This document shows positions 18,381-26,997 of a stretch of DNA of 64,000 nucleotides, one piece after another. The notes beneath the pieces were generated by a model, which saw nothing but the letters and a program-made list of their open reading frames with translations, did no database searches and was not told the DNA's origin. Location of the stretch: assembly GCF_004322775.1 (NCBI RefSeq), contig NZ_CP036403.1, forward strand, positions 1,488,001-1,552,000. The letters run 5' to 3'. Position numbers and translations under genes: made by a program. Within the stretch, counting starts at the first letter, position 1. Each line of letters opens with the position of its first letter. Source of the stretch: Ornithinimicrobium sufpigmenti. Its GTDB lineage: Bacteria > Actinomycetota > Actinomycetes > Actinomycetales > Dermatophilaceae.

Positions 18381-20252
18381 ATGAGTACTCACCTGGAGGA
18401 CTACGCCCTGCTGTCCGACCTGCGCACGGGACCTCTGGTGTCCCGGGAGGGCAGCATCGACTGGCTGTGCCAGCCCCGTTTCGACAGCCCTGCCGTCTTC
18501 TCGGCGATCCTGGGCGGTCCCGACGACGGCCGTTGGCAGATGTCCGTGGTCGACGGTGAGGTGGAGAGCCGACGCTACGAGCCGTCCACCTTCGTCCTGG
18601 AGACGGTATGGCGAGGGCCCTCCGGCCGGGCACGGGTGCTGGACTTCCTGCCCCCTGCCGACGACCACAGCGACCTGGTGCGCATGGTCGAGTGTCTCGA
18701 GGGGGAGGTGGAGGTCGAGCACGACCTGCGGATCCGGTTCAGCTACGCCCGGGCCACCCCGTGGTTCCGCCGGCTGGAGAACGACGAGCATGGCCGAGCC
18801 CGCCTGTCCTGCCTGGCAGGACCGGACGGTCTGCTGCTCACCGGTCCCTGCCTGCACCCGCAGGTGGATCACGAGGGGGCCGTCGACAGTCGGTCCGAGG
18901 GCGAGTCCCAGGGCGCGGACACCCCCGGCGGTGGCCTGGCTCCGCGGCTCGGCGGCACCTTCGCTCTCTCGGCGGGGGAGCAGCTCGCCTGGGACCTGAC
19001 CTGGTTCCACTCCTGGGAGGAGCTCCCGCATCCGCCGCCCGCGTCCGACGCGCTGGAGCGGGCGCGCAAGTTCTGGCACGACTGGGCCTCCCGGATCGAG
19101 GTCCAGGGGGACTATGCCGACCTGGTGAGCCGTTCCCTGCTCGTGCTGCGGGCGTTGACCCACGGGCAGACCGGCGGCATCGTGGCCGCGCCCACCACGT
19201 CGTTGCCCGAGGAGTTCGGCGGGAGCCGCAACTGGGACTACCGGTACACCTGGCTGCGGGATGCGGCACTGACCATCGAGGTCCTGATCGACCACGGCTT
19301 CACCGGAGGCGCCCAGCTGTGGCGGGACTGGCTCCTGCGGGCGGTCGCGGGGGACATCGACCGGCTGCGGATCATGTACGGCCTGGGCGGCGAGCGCGAG
19401 CTGGACGAGAAGGAGCTGGACCACCTTGACGGCTACGAGGGTTCCCGCCCGGTGCGGATCGGCAACGGCGCCGCCGACCAGTACCAGGCCGACGTCCCCG
19501 GCGAGGTGATGCTGGCCCTGGCCAAGCTGCGCGACCACGGCGTGGAGGACGACGAGTACAGCTGGGGTCTGCAGCGCGGGCTGCTGGCCTACTGCGAGGC
19601 GAACCTGAAGATCAAGGACCACGGCATCTGGGAGATGCGGGGCGACGTCCACCACTTCACCCACGGCCGGGCGATGATGTGGGCCGCGTTCAACGAAGGG
19701 GTGCGGGCGGTGCGGGAGCACGGCCTCGAGGGGGACGCGGAACACTGGGCTCAGCTGCGGGACCAGTTGCGTGAGGAGATCCTGGCCGAAGGCTTCGACC
19801 AGGACCGGAACACCTTCCTGCAGACCTATGACGGCGCGGAGGTTGACGCCTCACTGCTGCAGCTGCCGCATACCGGCTTCATCGACTATGACGACGAGCG
19901 GATGCTCGGCACCGTCGCCGCGATCGAGCAGGACCTGGTGGACGAGCACGGGCTCGTGCACCGTTACCGCACCGAGGCCGGCATGGACGGGTTGGAGGGT
20001 GAGGAGTACCCCTTCCTCATCTGCTGCTTCTGGCTGGTGGAGCAGTATGCCTGCTCGGGGCGCCTGGACGACGCACGCTCCCTGATGGCTCAGCTGGTCA
20101 GCTACGCCAGCGACCTGGGTCTGCTCTCGGAGGAGTACGACCCCGAGTCGGGTCGACTGGCCGGCAACTTCCCCCAGGCGTTCAGCCACCTGAGTCTGAT
20201 CCGCGCGGCCGACGCGCTGGCGGACGTCCAGGGCCGACGAGCCGCCAGCTGA
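18381..20252 (+). CDS. Glycoside hydrolase family 15 (trehalase/glucoamylase-like)
   Basis: A 623-residue cytoplasmic GH15 enzyme. It starts with the typical EDYALLSDLRTGPLVS and GSIDWLCQPRFDSPAVF, then a beta-sandwich domain, and an (alpha/alpha)6 barrel from about residue 240 containing NWDYRYTWLRDAA, HGIWEMRG (catalytic acid Glu) and LLSEEYDP (catalytic base region). Actinobacterial members with this N-terminus hydrolyse trehalose or maltooligosaccharides; which one cannot be decided here. ATG 18381 fits the family start; ATG 18372 would add three residues. It converges with the helicase gene across a 44-base gap containing a hairpin. Confidence 0.88.
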   Translation: MSTHLEDYALLSDLRTGPLVSREGSIDWLCQPRFDSPAVFSAILGGPDDGRWQMSVVDGEVESRRYEPSTFVLETVWRGPSGRARVLDFLPPADDHSDLVRMVECLEGEVEVEHDLRIRFSYARATPWFRRLENDEHGRARLSCLAGPDGLLLTGPCLHPQVDHEGAVDSRSEGESQGADTPGGGLAPRLGGTFALSAGEQLAWDLTWFHSWEELPHPPPASDALERARKFWHDWASRIEVQGDYADLVSRSLLVLRALTHGQTGGIVAAPTTSLPEEFGGSRNWDYRYTWLRDAALTIEVLIDHGFTGGAQLWRDWLLRAVAGDIDRLRIMYGLGGERELDEKELDHLDGYEGSRPVRIGNGAADQYQADVPGEVMLALAKLRDHGVEDDEYSWGLQRGLLAYCEANLKIKDHGIWEMRGDVHHFTHGRAMMWAAFNEGVRAVREHGLEGDAEHWAQLRDQLREEILAEGFDQDRNTFLQTYDGAEVDASLLQLPHTGFIDYDDERMLGTVAAIEQDLVDEHGLVHRYRTEAGMDGLEGEEYPFLICCFWLVEQYACSGRLDDARSLMAQLVSYASDLGLLSEEYDPESGRLAGNFPQAFSHLSLIRAADALADVQGRRAAS

Positions 20253-20280
20253 CGCCGCCCGAGGGCAGGTCAGCCGGCGG

Positions 20281-20296
20281 CCCGACGGGGGTCGGG
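20281..20296. terminator. Possible bidirectional terminator hairpin
   Basis: CCCGAC, a GGGG loop and GTCGGG form a perfect 6-bp GC stem exactly between the convergent stops of the GH15 gene (20252) and the helicase gene (20297). There is no T-tract on either side, so termination activity is only plausible. Confidence 0.4.
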
Positions 20297-21814
20297 TCAG
20301 CCGCGACCGCGGCCGGAGGATGAGGTGGAGAAGGCGACGACCGAGCCGCCGGAACGCTGTCCGTTGCGGGTCGACCCGCCGGAGCGGCGGCCACCCTGGC
20401 CACCGGCTGAGCGCTGCCCACCGGTGCCGCGACCGCCCTGGCCGCCGGCACGCTGGGCGTCCGGGCCACCAGAACGGCGACCACCGGCGGAGCGCTGACC
20501 GCCGCTGGACCGCTGACCACCACCGGAGTGCTGGCCACCGCCCGAGCGCCGGCCCTGGCCGCCGGACCGGCCGCCACCGCCCGGCCGACCGGAGCCGGCA
20601 GAGGCGCCGACGGTCGCAGGCTGCGGCATACCGCCGGGCACCAGCACGCGCTCACCCGGCGCGAGCTGCTTCAGGACCGGGTGACCGGTCCCGGCCCTGG
20701 TGACCGTGGGCTTGATGCCCGCGGCCCGGGTCAGGGAGCGCACGTCGGAGACCTGCGCGTCGGTCATCAGCGTGACCACGGTGCCCGCGGCACCGGCCCG
20801 GGCGGTGCGGCCCGAGCGGTGCAGGTAGGCCTTGTGCTCGACGGGCGGGTCGGCGTGCACCACGAGGGCGACGTCGTCGACGTGGATGCCTCGGGCGGCG
20901 ATGTCGGTCGCGACGAGTGTGGTGGCCGCACCGGACTGGAAGGCGTCGAGGTTGCGCACGCGGGCGTTCTGCGCGAGGTTGCCGTGCAGCTCGACGGCGC
21001 GGACCCCGGCGGCGTTGAGCTGCTTGGCCAGCTTCTTCGCGCCGTGCTTGGTGCGGGTGAAGACCACGGTGCGGCCGGGGGCTGAGCCCAGGTCGGTGAG
21101 CACGCCGAGCCGGTCGTCGGTGCCGATGTGCAGGACGTGGTGGTCCATCTTGGCGACGGGCGACTGCGCGGAGTCGGCGTGGTGGGTGACCGGCTGGTGC
21201 AGGTAGCGCTTGGCCACCACGTCGACCGCCTTGTCCAGCGTCGCGGAGAAGAGCATCCGCTGGCTGCCGCGCGGGGTCGCGTCCAGCAGCCGCTTGACGG
21301 CCGGCAGGAAGCCCAGGTCGGACATGTGGTCGGCCTCGTCCAGGACGGTGACCTCGATCTGGCCCAGGTCGATGTGGCCCTGCCCGATGAGGTCCTCGAG
21401 CCGGCCCGGGGTGGCGACGAGCACGTCGACGCCGGCCTGGAGGGCGCGGACCTGCGGGTTCTGGTTGACGCCGCCGAAGATGGTCAGCGAGGTCACGCCC
21501 GCGGCCCGGGCCAGCGCAGCGAGCGCCTCATCGATCTGGCGGGCCAGCTCACGGGTCGGCGCCAGGACCAGGGCGCGGGGCGCACGGCCGCGGCGGCGGG
21601 CGGCCCCCGGGTCGCCGAGCAGGCGGGTGACGATCGGCAGCAGGAAGGCGAAGGTCTTGCCCGAGCCGGTACGCCCCCGGCCGAGGACGTCGCGACCGGC
21701 CAGGGAGTCCGGCAGGGTCGCGGCCTGGATGGGGGTGGGGACGGTGATGTCCTGACGAGCCAGGGTGTCGACCAGGAGGGTGGGCACGCCGAGGTCGGCG
21801 AAGCTGTGGGGCAC
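20297..21814 (-). CDS. DEAD-box ATP-dependent RNA helicase
   Basis: A 505-residue DEAD-box helicase. Motifs in order: Q-motif region TVPTPIQAATLP, Walker A GRTGSGKT (about 46-53), PTREL, GG and TPGRL, DEAD in VLDEADHMSDLGF, SAT in LFSATLD, then the second RecA domain with ATDIAARGIHV and YLHRSGRTARAG. From about residue 415 the tail is a Gly/Arg/Ser/Gln-rich low-complexity region with repeated SGGGQ and RSGG units, like the RNA-binding tails of RhlE/CsdA-type enzymes. Likely role: RNA or ribosome remodelling. The start is GTG 21814; roughly 215 bases upstream are non-coding and should hold its promoter. Confidence 0.92.
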   Translation of the reverse strand: MPHSFADLGVPTLLVDTLARQDITVPTPIQAATLPDSLAGRDVLGRGRTGSGKTFAFLLPIVTRLLGDPGAARRRGRAPRALVLAPTRELARQIDEALAALARAAGVTSLTIFGGVNQNPQVRALQAGVDVLVATPGRLEDLIGQGHIDLGQIEVTVLDEADHMSDLGFLPAVKRLLDATPRGSQRMLFSATLDKAVDVVAKRYLHQPVTHHADSAQSPVAKMDHHVLHIGTDDRLGVLTDLGSAPGRTVVFTRTKHGAKKLAKQLNAAGVRAVELHGNLAQNARVRNLDAFQSGAATTLVATDIAARGIHVDDVALVVHADPPVEHKAYLHRSGRTARAGAAGTVVTLMTDAQVSDVRSLTRAAGIKPTVTRAGTGHPVLKQLAPGERVLVPGGMPQPATVGASAGSGRPGGGGRSGGQGRRSGGGQHSGGGQRSSGGQRSAGGRRSGGPDAQRAGGQGGRGTGGQRSAGGQGGRRSGGSTRNGQRSGGSVVAFSTSSSGRGRG

Positions 21815-22028
21815 AGAGAAACTTTCGAGACGTTGCGGAGTCTCACCCGGCGCGCATCCCCGGCGGGGGCGCGACCTTGTCGGTCACCTTCGTATCCGCC
21901 CGCCCGCCGGCAGGTATGCCGTGCGACGGCGCGGAGTGGCCGGTCATGATCGAGCGCCCCGAGGTGAGACGGTGCGGGGCGCTACCAGCCAGTCTACCAG
22001 CACAGATGTCCCGCGCCGGTCAGGCGCG

Positions 22029-23351
22029 TCAGTCGGGTTCCGGCTCGCCCCGCCGGGTCCGCCACCGGAAGACGGCGGGCACCAGGTGGGCCAGCCCACC
22101 CAGGGCGAAGACGACCGCCAGCACCCAGACCCACCAGCCGGCGAGCAGGCCGGCCAGGAGCAGGCCGACGAGCACGACCGCCACCACCAGCTCGCCCGCG
22201 CCGAGAAGCATGCCCAGCACGGGCTGTCGCCAGAGCGTCCGCTCCAGGGCGGCCCAGGGCAGGCGGCCGGTGGGCTCGGTGTCCTGCTCGGCGAGGGAGT
22301 CGGCCAGGAAGCGCATCCCGCTGGACGGCTCGACGACCTTGCCGCCCTCTGGGTCGGCGTCGCCGGGACGGGCCTCCGCCAGGCGGGCTGCCACCGCCGG
22401 CACCCCGAAGCTGGCGGCGGTCTCGACCAGGAAGTCGGAGGCGTCGTGGGGTTCGGCCATCCAGCGCTCGATGGTGACGTGCTGCTCCGCAGTCATCCCG
22501 TCCGGAAGGTCGGGCTCGGGAGGGGGTTCGAGCCGACCGGTGGCGCGGGCACGGGCCTCCCACGTGCGGGGGCCGGCCAGCCACTCGGTCAGCTCCAGGG
22601 TGTCCGGGTGCGCACCCGCCAGGGCGACGGGCCGTAGGTGCGGGGTCCATTCCGCACGCACGCTCAGGCCCTTGTCCCTGGGCCGCTCGACGTAGGCGAA
22701 CTCCCGGCTGGCGCCCCGCCGGCCCACCACGGCGAAGGGGTAGGCCCCGGTCAGCCGGTGCGGCGGGGCGGCCAGCAGCATGCTGGGTCCGTGGCCGGTC
22801 GCGGCCACCACCCAGCCGTCCTGGCGGTAGACTGTCATCGGGGCCTCCAGGTCGCGCGCGAAGGCGGTGGCGGTGGCCACGTCGTCGCCGCGGTAGCAGT
22901 AGACGACGCGGCTGTCCTGGCCGGGGGTCTTGGCCTCCGTCACGATCTCCTCGACCGGCAGCCAGGGAGGTCCCACCTTGTCCTCCGGCGGGATGAAGGC
23001 CACGGTCCGCAGCTCGTCCAGCAGGGCGGGCACGAACTCCTCCACCGGGTCACCGGGCTGCGGCGGGCCGCCGTCGGGTGCGACCGCGACCCTGCCGTCG
23101 GGGGAGACCGCGAGCCGCAGCTGGACCACGTCCGGCGTGGCCAGCACCTCGCCCGGCAGGTAGGCCGCCACCAGGGCCTTGCCGCGGACCGTCTCCAGCA
23201 GCTCGTCGTCGCGCAGCAGCATCCACGAGGAGTGCGAGCGGTCCCGCACGAGCTCGATGGTCAGCTCCAGCCAGCCCAGAGGTCCGGCTTCCGCGTCGGG
23301 GAGACGGTCCTGGTCGTCGCCCTGACCCGGACGGTTCTCGGAGACGCTCAC
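22029..23351 (-). CDS. Unrecognised protein with two C-terminal membrane helices
   Basis: A 440-residue protein that I do not recognise. The first 350 residues look soluble, with a mixed alpha/beta composition and no Cys-rich or catalytic motif that I can name. A segment around 130-200 (VYCYRGDDVATATAFA to MTVYRQDGWVVAATG) and one around 200-240 look like small beta-rich modules. The C-terminus (about 380-430) contains two strongly hydrophobic helices ending in RWRTRRG, so the bulk is probably anchored at the inner membrane face. GTG 23351 begins MSVSENR. It stands alone, with 88 bases between it and the next gene downstream-facing stop. Confidence 0.75.
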   Translation of the reverse strand: MSVSENRPGQGDDQDRLPDAEAGPLGWLELTIELVRDRSHSSWMLLRDDELLETVRGKALVAAYLPGEVLATPDVVQLRLAVSPDGRVAVAPDGGPPQPGDPVEEFVPALLDELRTVAFIPPEDKVGPPWLPVEEIVTEAKTPGQDSRVVYCYRGDDVATATAFARDLEAPMTVYRQDGWVVAATGHGPSMLLAAPPHRLTGAYPFAVVGRRGASREFAYVERPRDKGLSVRAEWTPHLRPVALAGAHPDTLELTEWLAGPRTWEARARATGRLEPPPEPDLPDGMTAEQHVTIERWMAEPHDASDFLVETAASFGVPAVAARLAEARPGDADPEGGKVVEPSSGMRFLADSLAEQDTEPTGRLPWAALERTLWRQPVLGMLLGAGELVVAVVLVGLLLAGLLAGWWVWVLAVVFALGGLAHLVPAVFRWRTRRGEPEPD

Positions 23352-23439
23352 CGGACGAGCCTAGCCAGCGGGGCGGCGGCAGCCCGCACGCTGCCCGCAG
23401 ACGGGGCGGCGGCTGGCAGGCCTTACCTCAGCCACGCCC

Positions 23440-24384
23440 TCACACAGGATCGGGCCACACGGCGGCCGCGAGGTCCGCCCGCGTGCCCCCGCGCGAGACG
23501 AACGAGCTGCGCGGGAAGCCGGTCACGTCATACACCTGCTCGGCGATCGCGCGGACCGCCTCCAGGTCGATCCCGGTGCGGATCCCCATACCGTCCAGCA
23601 GGTGGATGAGGTCCTCGGTGGCCATGTTGCCCAGCACCGCCGGGTCCCCGGGGAACCACATGTCGCCACCGAGCGCGGCGAACGAGGTCTCCAGCCAGGC
23701 CGCGCCTGCGGAGAGCGCGGCCAGCGCGTTTGCCGGCGCGAACCCGTTGCGGTTGTGCAGGTGGGCACCCACGGACAGACCGGGAAAAGCGTCGTGGACG
23801 GCGCGGATCCCCTCGTACAGCTCCCGCGGGTGCTCCTGGCCGGTGGTCGTGGCCAGGTAGACCCCGCTGGCCCCCGCCTCCGCCGCGGCCGCGACGACGC
23901 GGTGCCGGCTCTCCGCCGAGACCTCCCCGTAGCAGGGGGAGAAGAAGGCGCACGCCACCGCCACCACCAGCTCCTGGCCCGCACTCCGGGCCACCTCGCC
24001 GATCGCGGGCAGGTCGGCGAGCAGCTCCTCGGTGCGCCTGCCCTGGTTCTTCAGCGCCATGCCGTCCTCGGCAGGGACGACGACGGTGATCTCGTCGAGC
24101 TCGCACTCGGCTGCGCGCTGGGCCCCGCGAAGGTTGGGGACCAGGCCGCGGTACCGGAGCTGAGGGTCCCGCGGCACCCGCGCGAGCAGCTCCTCGGCGT
24201 CGGCCAGCTGCGGCAGGACCTTCGGGTGGGCGAAGGAGCACACCTCGATCTCCCGCACACCGGCGGCGATCAGGTCGTCCACGATCTGCAGCTTGGTCCC
24301 CAGCGGCAGCGGCTCGGGGACCGCCTGCAGGCCGTCCCGCAGCCCGACCTCGACGACCCGGACGGACTCCGGCAGGTCCCACAT
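23440..24384 (-). CDS. HMG-CoA lyase-like DRE-TIM metallolyase
   Basis: A 314-residue member of the HMGL/pyruvate-carboxyltransferase superfamily. It has VVEVGLRDGLQ (metal Asp and catalytic Arg), VREIEVCSFAHPKVLPQLAD, which parallels the HMG-CoA lyase block, and HLHNRNG with the two metal-binding His residues. However, the C-terminal active-site loop of true HMG-CoA lyases, which carries GGCPYA with the catalytic Cys, reads LGGDMWFPGDP here. It may therefore cleave or form a different 3-hydroxyacyl-CoA. ATG 24384 overlaps the stop of the upstream CoA-transferase gene by one base, so the pair is an operon: activation to a CoA ester, then cleavage. Confidence 0.82.
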   Translation of the reverse strand: MWDLPESVRVVEVGLRDGLQAVPEPLPLGTKLQIVDDLIAAGVREIEVCSFAHPKVLPQLADAEELLARVPRDPQLRYRGLVPNLRGAQRAAECELDEITVVVPAEDGMALKNQGRRTEELLADLPAIGEVARSAGQELVVAVACAFFSPCYGEVSAESRHRVVAAAAEAGASGVYLATTTGQEHPRELYEGIRAVHDAFPGLSVGAHLHNRNGFAPANALAALSAGAAWLETSFAALGGDMWFPGDPAVLGNMATEDLIHLLDGMGIRTGIDLEAVRAIAEQVYDVTGFPRSSFVSRGGTRADLAAAVWPDPV

Positions 24385-25616
24385 CAGCGGATCACCCCGT
24401 CCTGGCGCAGCCCGGGGAGGCGGTCGGGAGCGACCCCGGCCTGCTGGAGCACCTCGTCGGTGTGCTGGCCCAGTGGCGGGCCGGTCCAGCGGACCCGGGA
24501 GTCGGTGCGGCTGAGCCGGGGGAAGGCGTTCTGCATGTGGATCGGCTCCCGGTCCTGCCGTTCCACCTCCACGATCGAGTCGCGGGCGCGGAACTGGGGG
24601 TCGACCAGCATGTCGGCGACGCGGAAGATCTTGCCGACCGGGACGGCGTGCTCGTTGAGCAGGTCGATCAGCTCCTCGGCGGTATGCCGCAGGGTGAACT
24701 CGGCCACCATCTCGTCCAGCTCCGCCTGGCGCTCGCCGCGGGCGACGTGCGTGCTGAAGCGCTCGTCGTCGGCGAGCCCGGGGTCGCCCATCGCCTGGCT
24801 CAGCCGCCGGAAGACCGTGTCCTGGTTGGCGGCCACGATGACCCACTGGCCCTCAGCGGTCGGGTAGACGTTGCTCGGGGCGATCTTGGGCAGGATCGCC
24901 CCGGTGCGCTCCCGCTGCACCCCTCCCACCGTCCAGTCCGGCACCAGGGCCTCCATCACGCCCAGCACCGACTCGTAGATCGAGGCGTCCACCACCTGGC
25001 CGCGGCCGCTGCGGGTGCGCTCGTGCAGGGCGGCCAGCGCCCCGAGAGCGGCGAACACGCCGGCCAGGCTGTCACCGAGGGAGATCCCGACCCGGGCGGG
25101 CGGCTGGGCGGGGTCGCCGACGACGTGCCGGAGCCCGCCCATCGCCTCACCGATCGAGCCGTACCCCGGACGGGTGGCGTAGGGGCCGGTCTGCCCGAAG
25201 CCGGAGACCCGGACCATGACCAGGCCGGGGTTGTCTGCGGACAGGGTCTCGTAGTCCAGCCCCCACTTCTCCAGCGAGCCGGGGCGGAAGTTCTCGATGA
25301 CGATGTCCGCGGTGGTGACGAGCTGCCTGGCGAGCTCCTGCCCCCGCTCGTCGCGCAGGTTGAGCGCCACCGACTTCTTGTTGCGGCCCAGGACCGACCA
25401 CCACAGCGAGTCTCCCTCGACCCGTGCCTGGCCCCACTGCCGCATCGGGTCGCCGGTGCGCGGCTCCTCGATCTTGACCACCTCGGCGCCGAGATCACCC
25501 AGGACCTGTCCGCAGAACGGCCCGGCGATCAGCTGCCCCATCTCGACCACGCGCACCCCCTCCAGGGGTCCGCCCGGCGCGGTGCCCTGCCCGGTCGACG
25601 CCTCGGCCTGGTTCAT
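24384..25616 (-). CDS. CaiB/BaiF (class III) CoA-transferase
   Basis: A 410-residue class III CoA-transferase. It opens with PLEGVRVVEMGQLIAGPF, GDLGAEVVKIEEPRTGDPMR, then GRNKKSVALNLRD and VIENFRPGSLEKWGL, the family blocks around the Asp nucleophile region, and ends with QHTDEVL. It should move CoA between two acids, such as succinyl-CoA and a dicarboxylate. ATG 25616 is preceded by a clear AGGAG. It is translationally coupled to the HMG-CoA-lyase-like gene, suggesting uptake of a branched or hydroxylated dicarboxylic acid. The promoter gap upstream holds three GTATAC sites. Confidence 0.9.
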   Translation of the reverse strand: MNQAEASTGQGTAPGGPLEGVRVVEMGQLIAGPFCGQVLGDLGAEVVKIEEPRTGDPMRQWGQARVEGDSLWWSVLGRNKKSVALNLRDERGQELARQLVTTADIVIENFRPGSLEKWGLDYETLSADNPGLVMVRVSGFGQTGPYATRPGYGSIGEAMGGLRHVVGDPAQPPARVGISLGDSLAGVFAALGALAALHERTRSGRGQVVDASIYESVLGVMEALVPDWTVGGVQRERTGAILPKIAPSNVYPTAEGQWVIVAANQDTVFRRLSQAMGDPGLADDERFSTHVARGERQAELDEMVAEFTLRHTAEELIDLLNEHAVPVGKIFRVADMLVDPQFRARDSIVEVERQDREPIHMQNAFPRLSRTDSRVRWTGPPLGQHTDEVLQQAGVAPDRLPGLRQDGVIR

Positions 25617-25676
25617 GCCACTCTCCTGTCCGTCGGGCGCCGTGCCCAGGCTCCTGCGCACGGCGATGTGCTCACG

Positions 25677-25690
25677 GGTTGTATACAACC
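25677..25690. promoter_or_regulatory. Perfect 14-bp palindrome, GntR-like operator candidate
   Basis: GGTTGTATACAACC is a perfect palindrome 61 bases upstream of the CoA-transferase start, in AT-rich context unlike the surrounding sequence. A second GTATAC core sits at 25694-25699 and a third, TGTATACA, at 25777-25784. TTGTATACAA-type sequences are typical for GntR (FCD/GntR) regulators. No GntR gene is in the window, so the regulator would be encoded elsewhere. The sites lie between divergent genes and could control both. Confidence 0.6.
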
Positions 25691-25776
25691 GAAGTATACA
25701 GCGTGGCGTGGCGTGCAGACAGGCTCGCCGCCGCAGGTGTGCCGTGCGGAGAGAGGCGGTAGCGCAGCACCAGATC

Positions 25777-25784
25777 TGTATACA
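25777..25784. promoter_or_regulatory. Second TGTATACA operator-like site
   Basis: An 8-bp palindrome matching the core of the 25677 palindrome, 62 bases upstream of the aminotransferase ATG. Together with the 25677 and 25694 sites it brackets the divergent promoter region. Confidence 0.45.
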
Positions 25785-25845
25785 CGGCCCCGGCGGCGAC
25801 CCTGCGGGGCCAGGCTCACCCGAGCGGCATGGCAGGCTTGGGGGT

Positions 25846-26976
25846 ATGCAGCTGCCGCGCCCTGACATCGACCCTGACGGCCTGGTGGAGTTCTCGGTCG
25901 TCTTCACCGACCGCTCCCTCAACCACATGTCCGCCCGCTTCCTGGGCATCATGCAGAGCCTCCTGGAGGACCTGCGCACCACGTACTCCGCCTCCTCGGT
26001 GGCGTTGGTGCCCGGCGGTGGCTCCTACGCGATGGAGTCGGTGGCACGGCAGGTGGCCACCGGCAGGCCGGTACTGGTCCTGCGCAACGGACTGTTCTCC
26101 TACCGGTGGTCGCAGATCCTCGAGGTCGGCGCGGTCACCTCGGACGTGACCGTGCTCCAGGCCGCCCCGGTGGACGACTCGCGACAGGCCGCGTGGGCGC
26201 CGGCCCCCATCGAGGAGGTCGTGGCCACCATCGAGCGGACCCGTCCGGCCGTCGTCTTCGCGCCGCACGTCGAGACCGCCTCGGGCATCCTGCTGCCCGA
26301 CGACTACCTGCGGGCCGTCGCCGACGCGACGCACGCCGCCGGCGGCGTCTTCGTGCTCGACTGCATCGCCTCCGGGCCGCTGTGGGTGGACATGGAGGAC
26401 CTCGACATCGACGTGCTGGTCAGCGCACCGCAGAAGGGCTGGAGCGGGACGCCCGGCACCGGCTACGTCCTGCTGCGCGAGCGCGGCCGGGCCGCCGTCG
26501 AGGCCGGCACCTCCACCAGCTTCGCGCTCGACCTGCGCGCCTGGCTGGACGTCAGCGACGCCTACGTCAACGGGTCCACCCCGTACCGCGCCACGCTGCC
26601 CACCGATGCCATCGCCCGCAACGCCGAGCTCGCCCGCGAGACCGTCGAGCGCGGCCTGGAGCCCCTGCGCAAGGCCCAGGTCGACCTGGGCGAGCGCGTC
26701 CGGACGCTGCTGGCGGAGCGCGGCTTCGCCTCGGTGGCCGCGCCCGGGTATGCCGCTCCCACCGTCGTGGTCGTCCACACCGACGACCCGCAGATCCAGT
26801 CCGGCGCGGCGTTCAAGCCGCTGGGGCTGCAGGTCGCGGCGGGTGTGCCGCTCTTCTGCGGTGAGGGCGAGGACTGGTCGACGGTCCGCCTCGGGCTCTT
26901 CGGCCTGGACAAGCTGGACGACGTCGACGCGACGGTCGCCCGGCTCGAGGCGGCCCTGGACCGGCTCGGCGGCTGA
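25846..26976 (+). CDS. Class V aminotransferase
   Basis: A 376-residue PLP enzyme of the class V (serine-pyruvate/alanine-glyoxylate aminotransferase-like) family. Landmarks: VPGGGSYAMESV (phosphate site), HVETASGILLP, DCIASGPLWVDM (PLP-pairing Asp near 172), and SAPQKGWSG with the Schiff-base Lys at about 197. ATG 25846 gives MQLPRPDID and is preceded by GGGGG; a nearby upstream ATG is in another frame. It diverges from the CoA-transferase/lyase pair across a gap with GTATAC boxes, so it may share their control. The amino donor and acceptor are not predictable. Confidence 0.87.
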   Translation: MQLPRPDIDPDGLVEFSVVFTDRSLNHMSARFLGIMQSLLEDLRTTYSASSVALVPGGGSYAMESVARQVATGRPVLVLRNGLFSYRWSQILEVGAVTSDVTVLQAAPVDDSRQAAWAPAPIEEVVATIERTRPAVVFAPHVETASGILLPDDYLRAVADATHAAGGVFVLDCIASGPLWVDMEDLDIDVLVSAPQKGWSGTPGTGYVLLRERGRAAVEAGTSTSFALDLRAWLDVSDAYVNGSTPYRATLPTDAIARNAELARETVERGLEPLRKAQVDLGERVRTLLAERGFASVAAPGYAAPTVVVVHTDDPQIQSGAAFKPLGLQVAAGVPLFCGEGEDWSTVRLGLFGLDKLDDVDATVARLEAALDRLGG

Positions 26977-26997
26977 GCCGGCTCGGACGAGGGCGGC

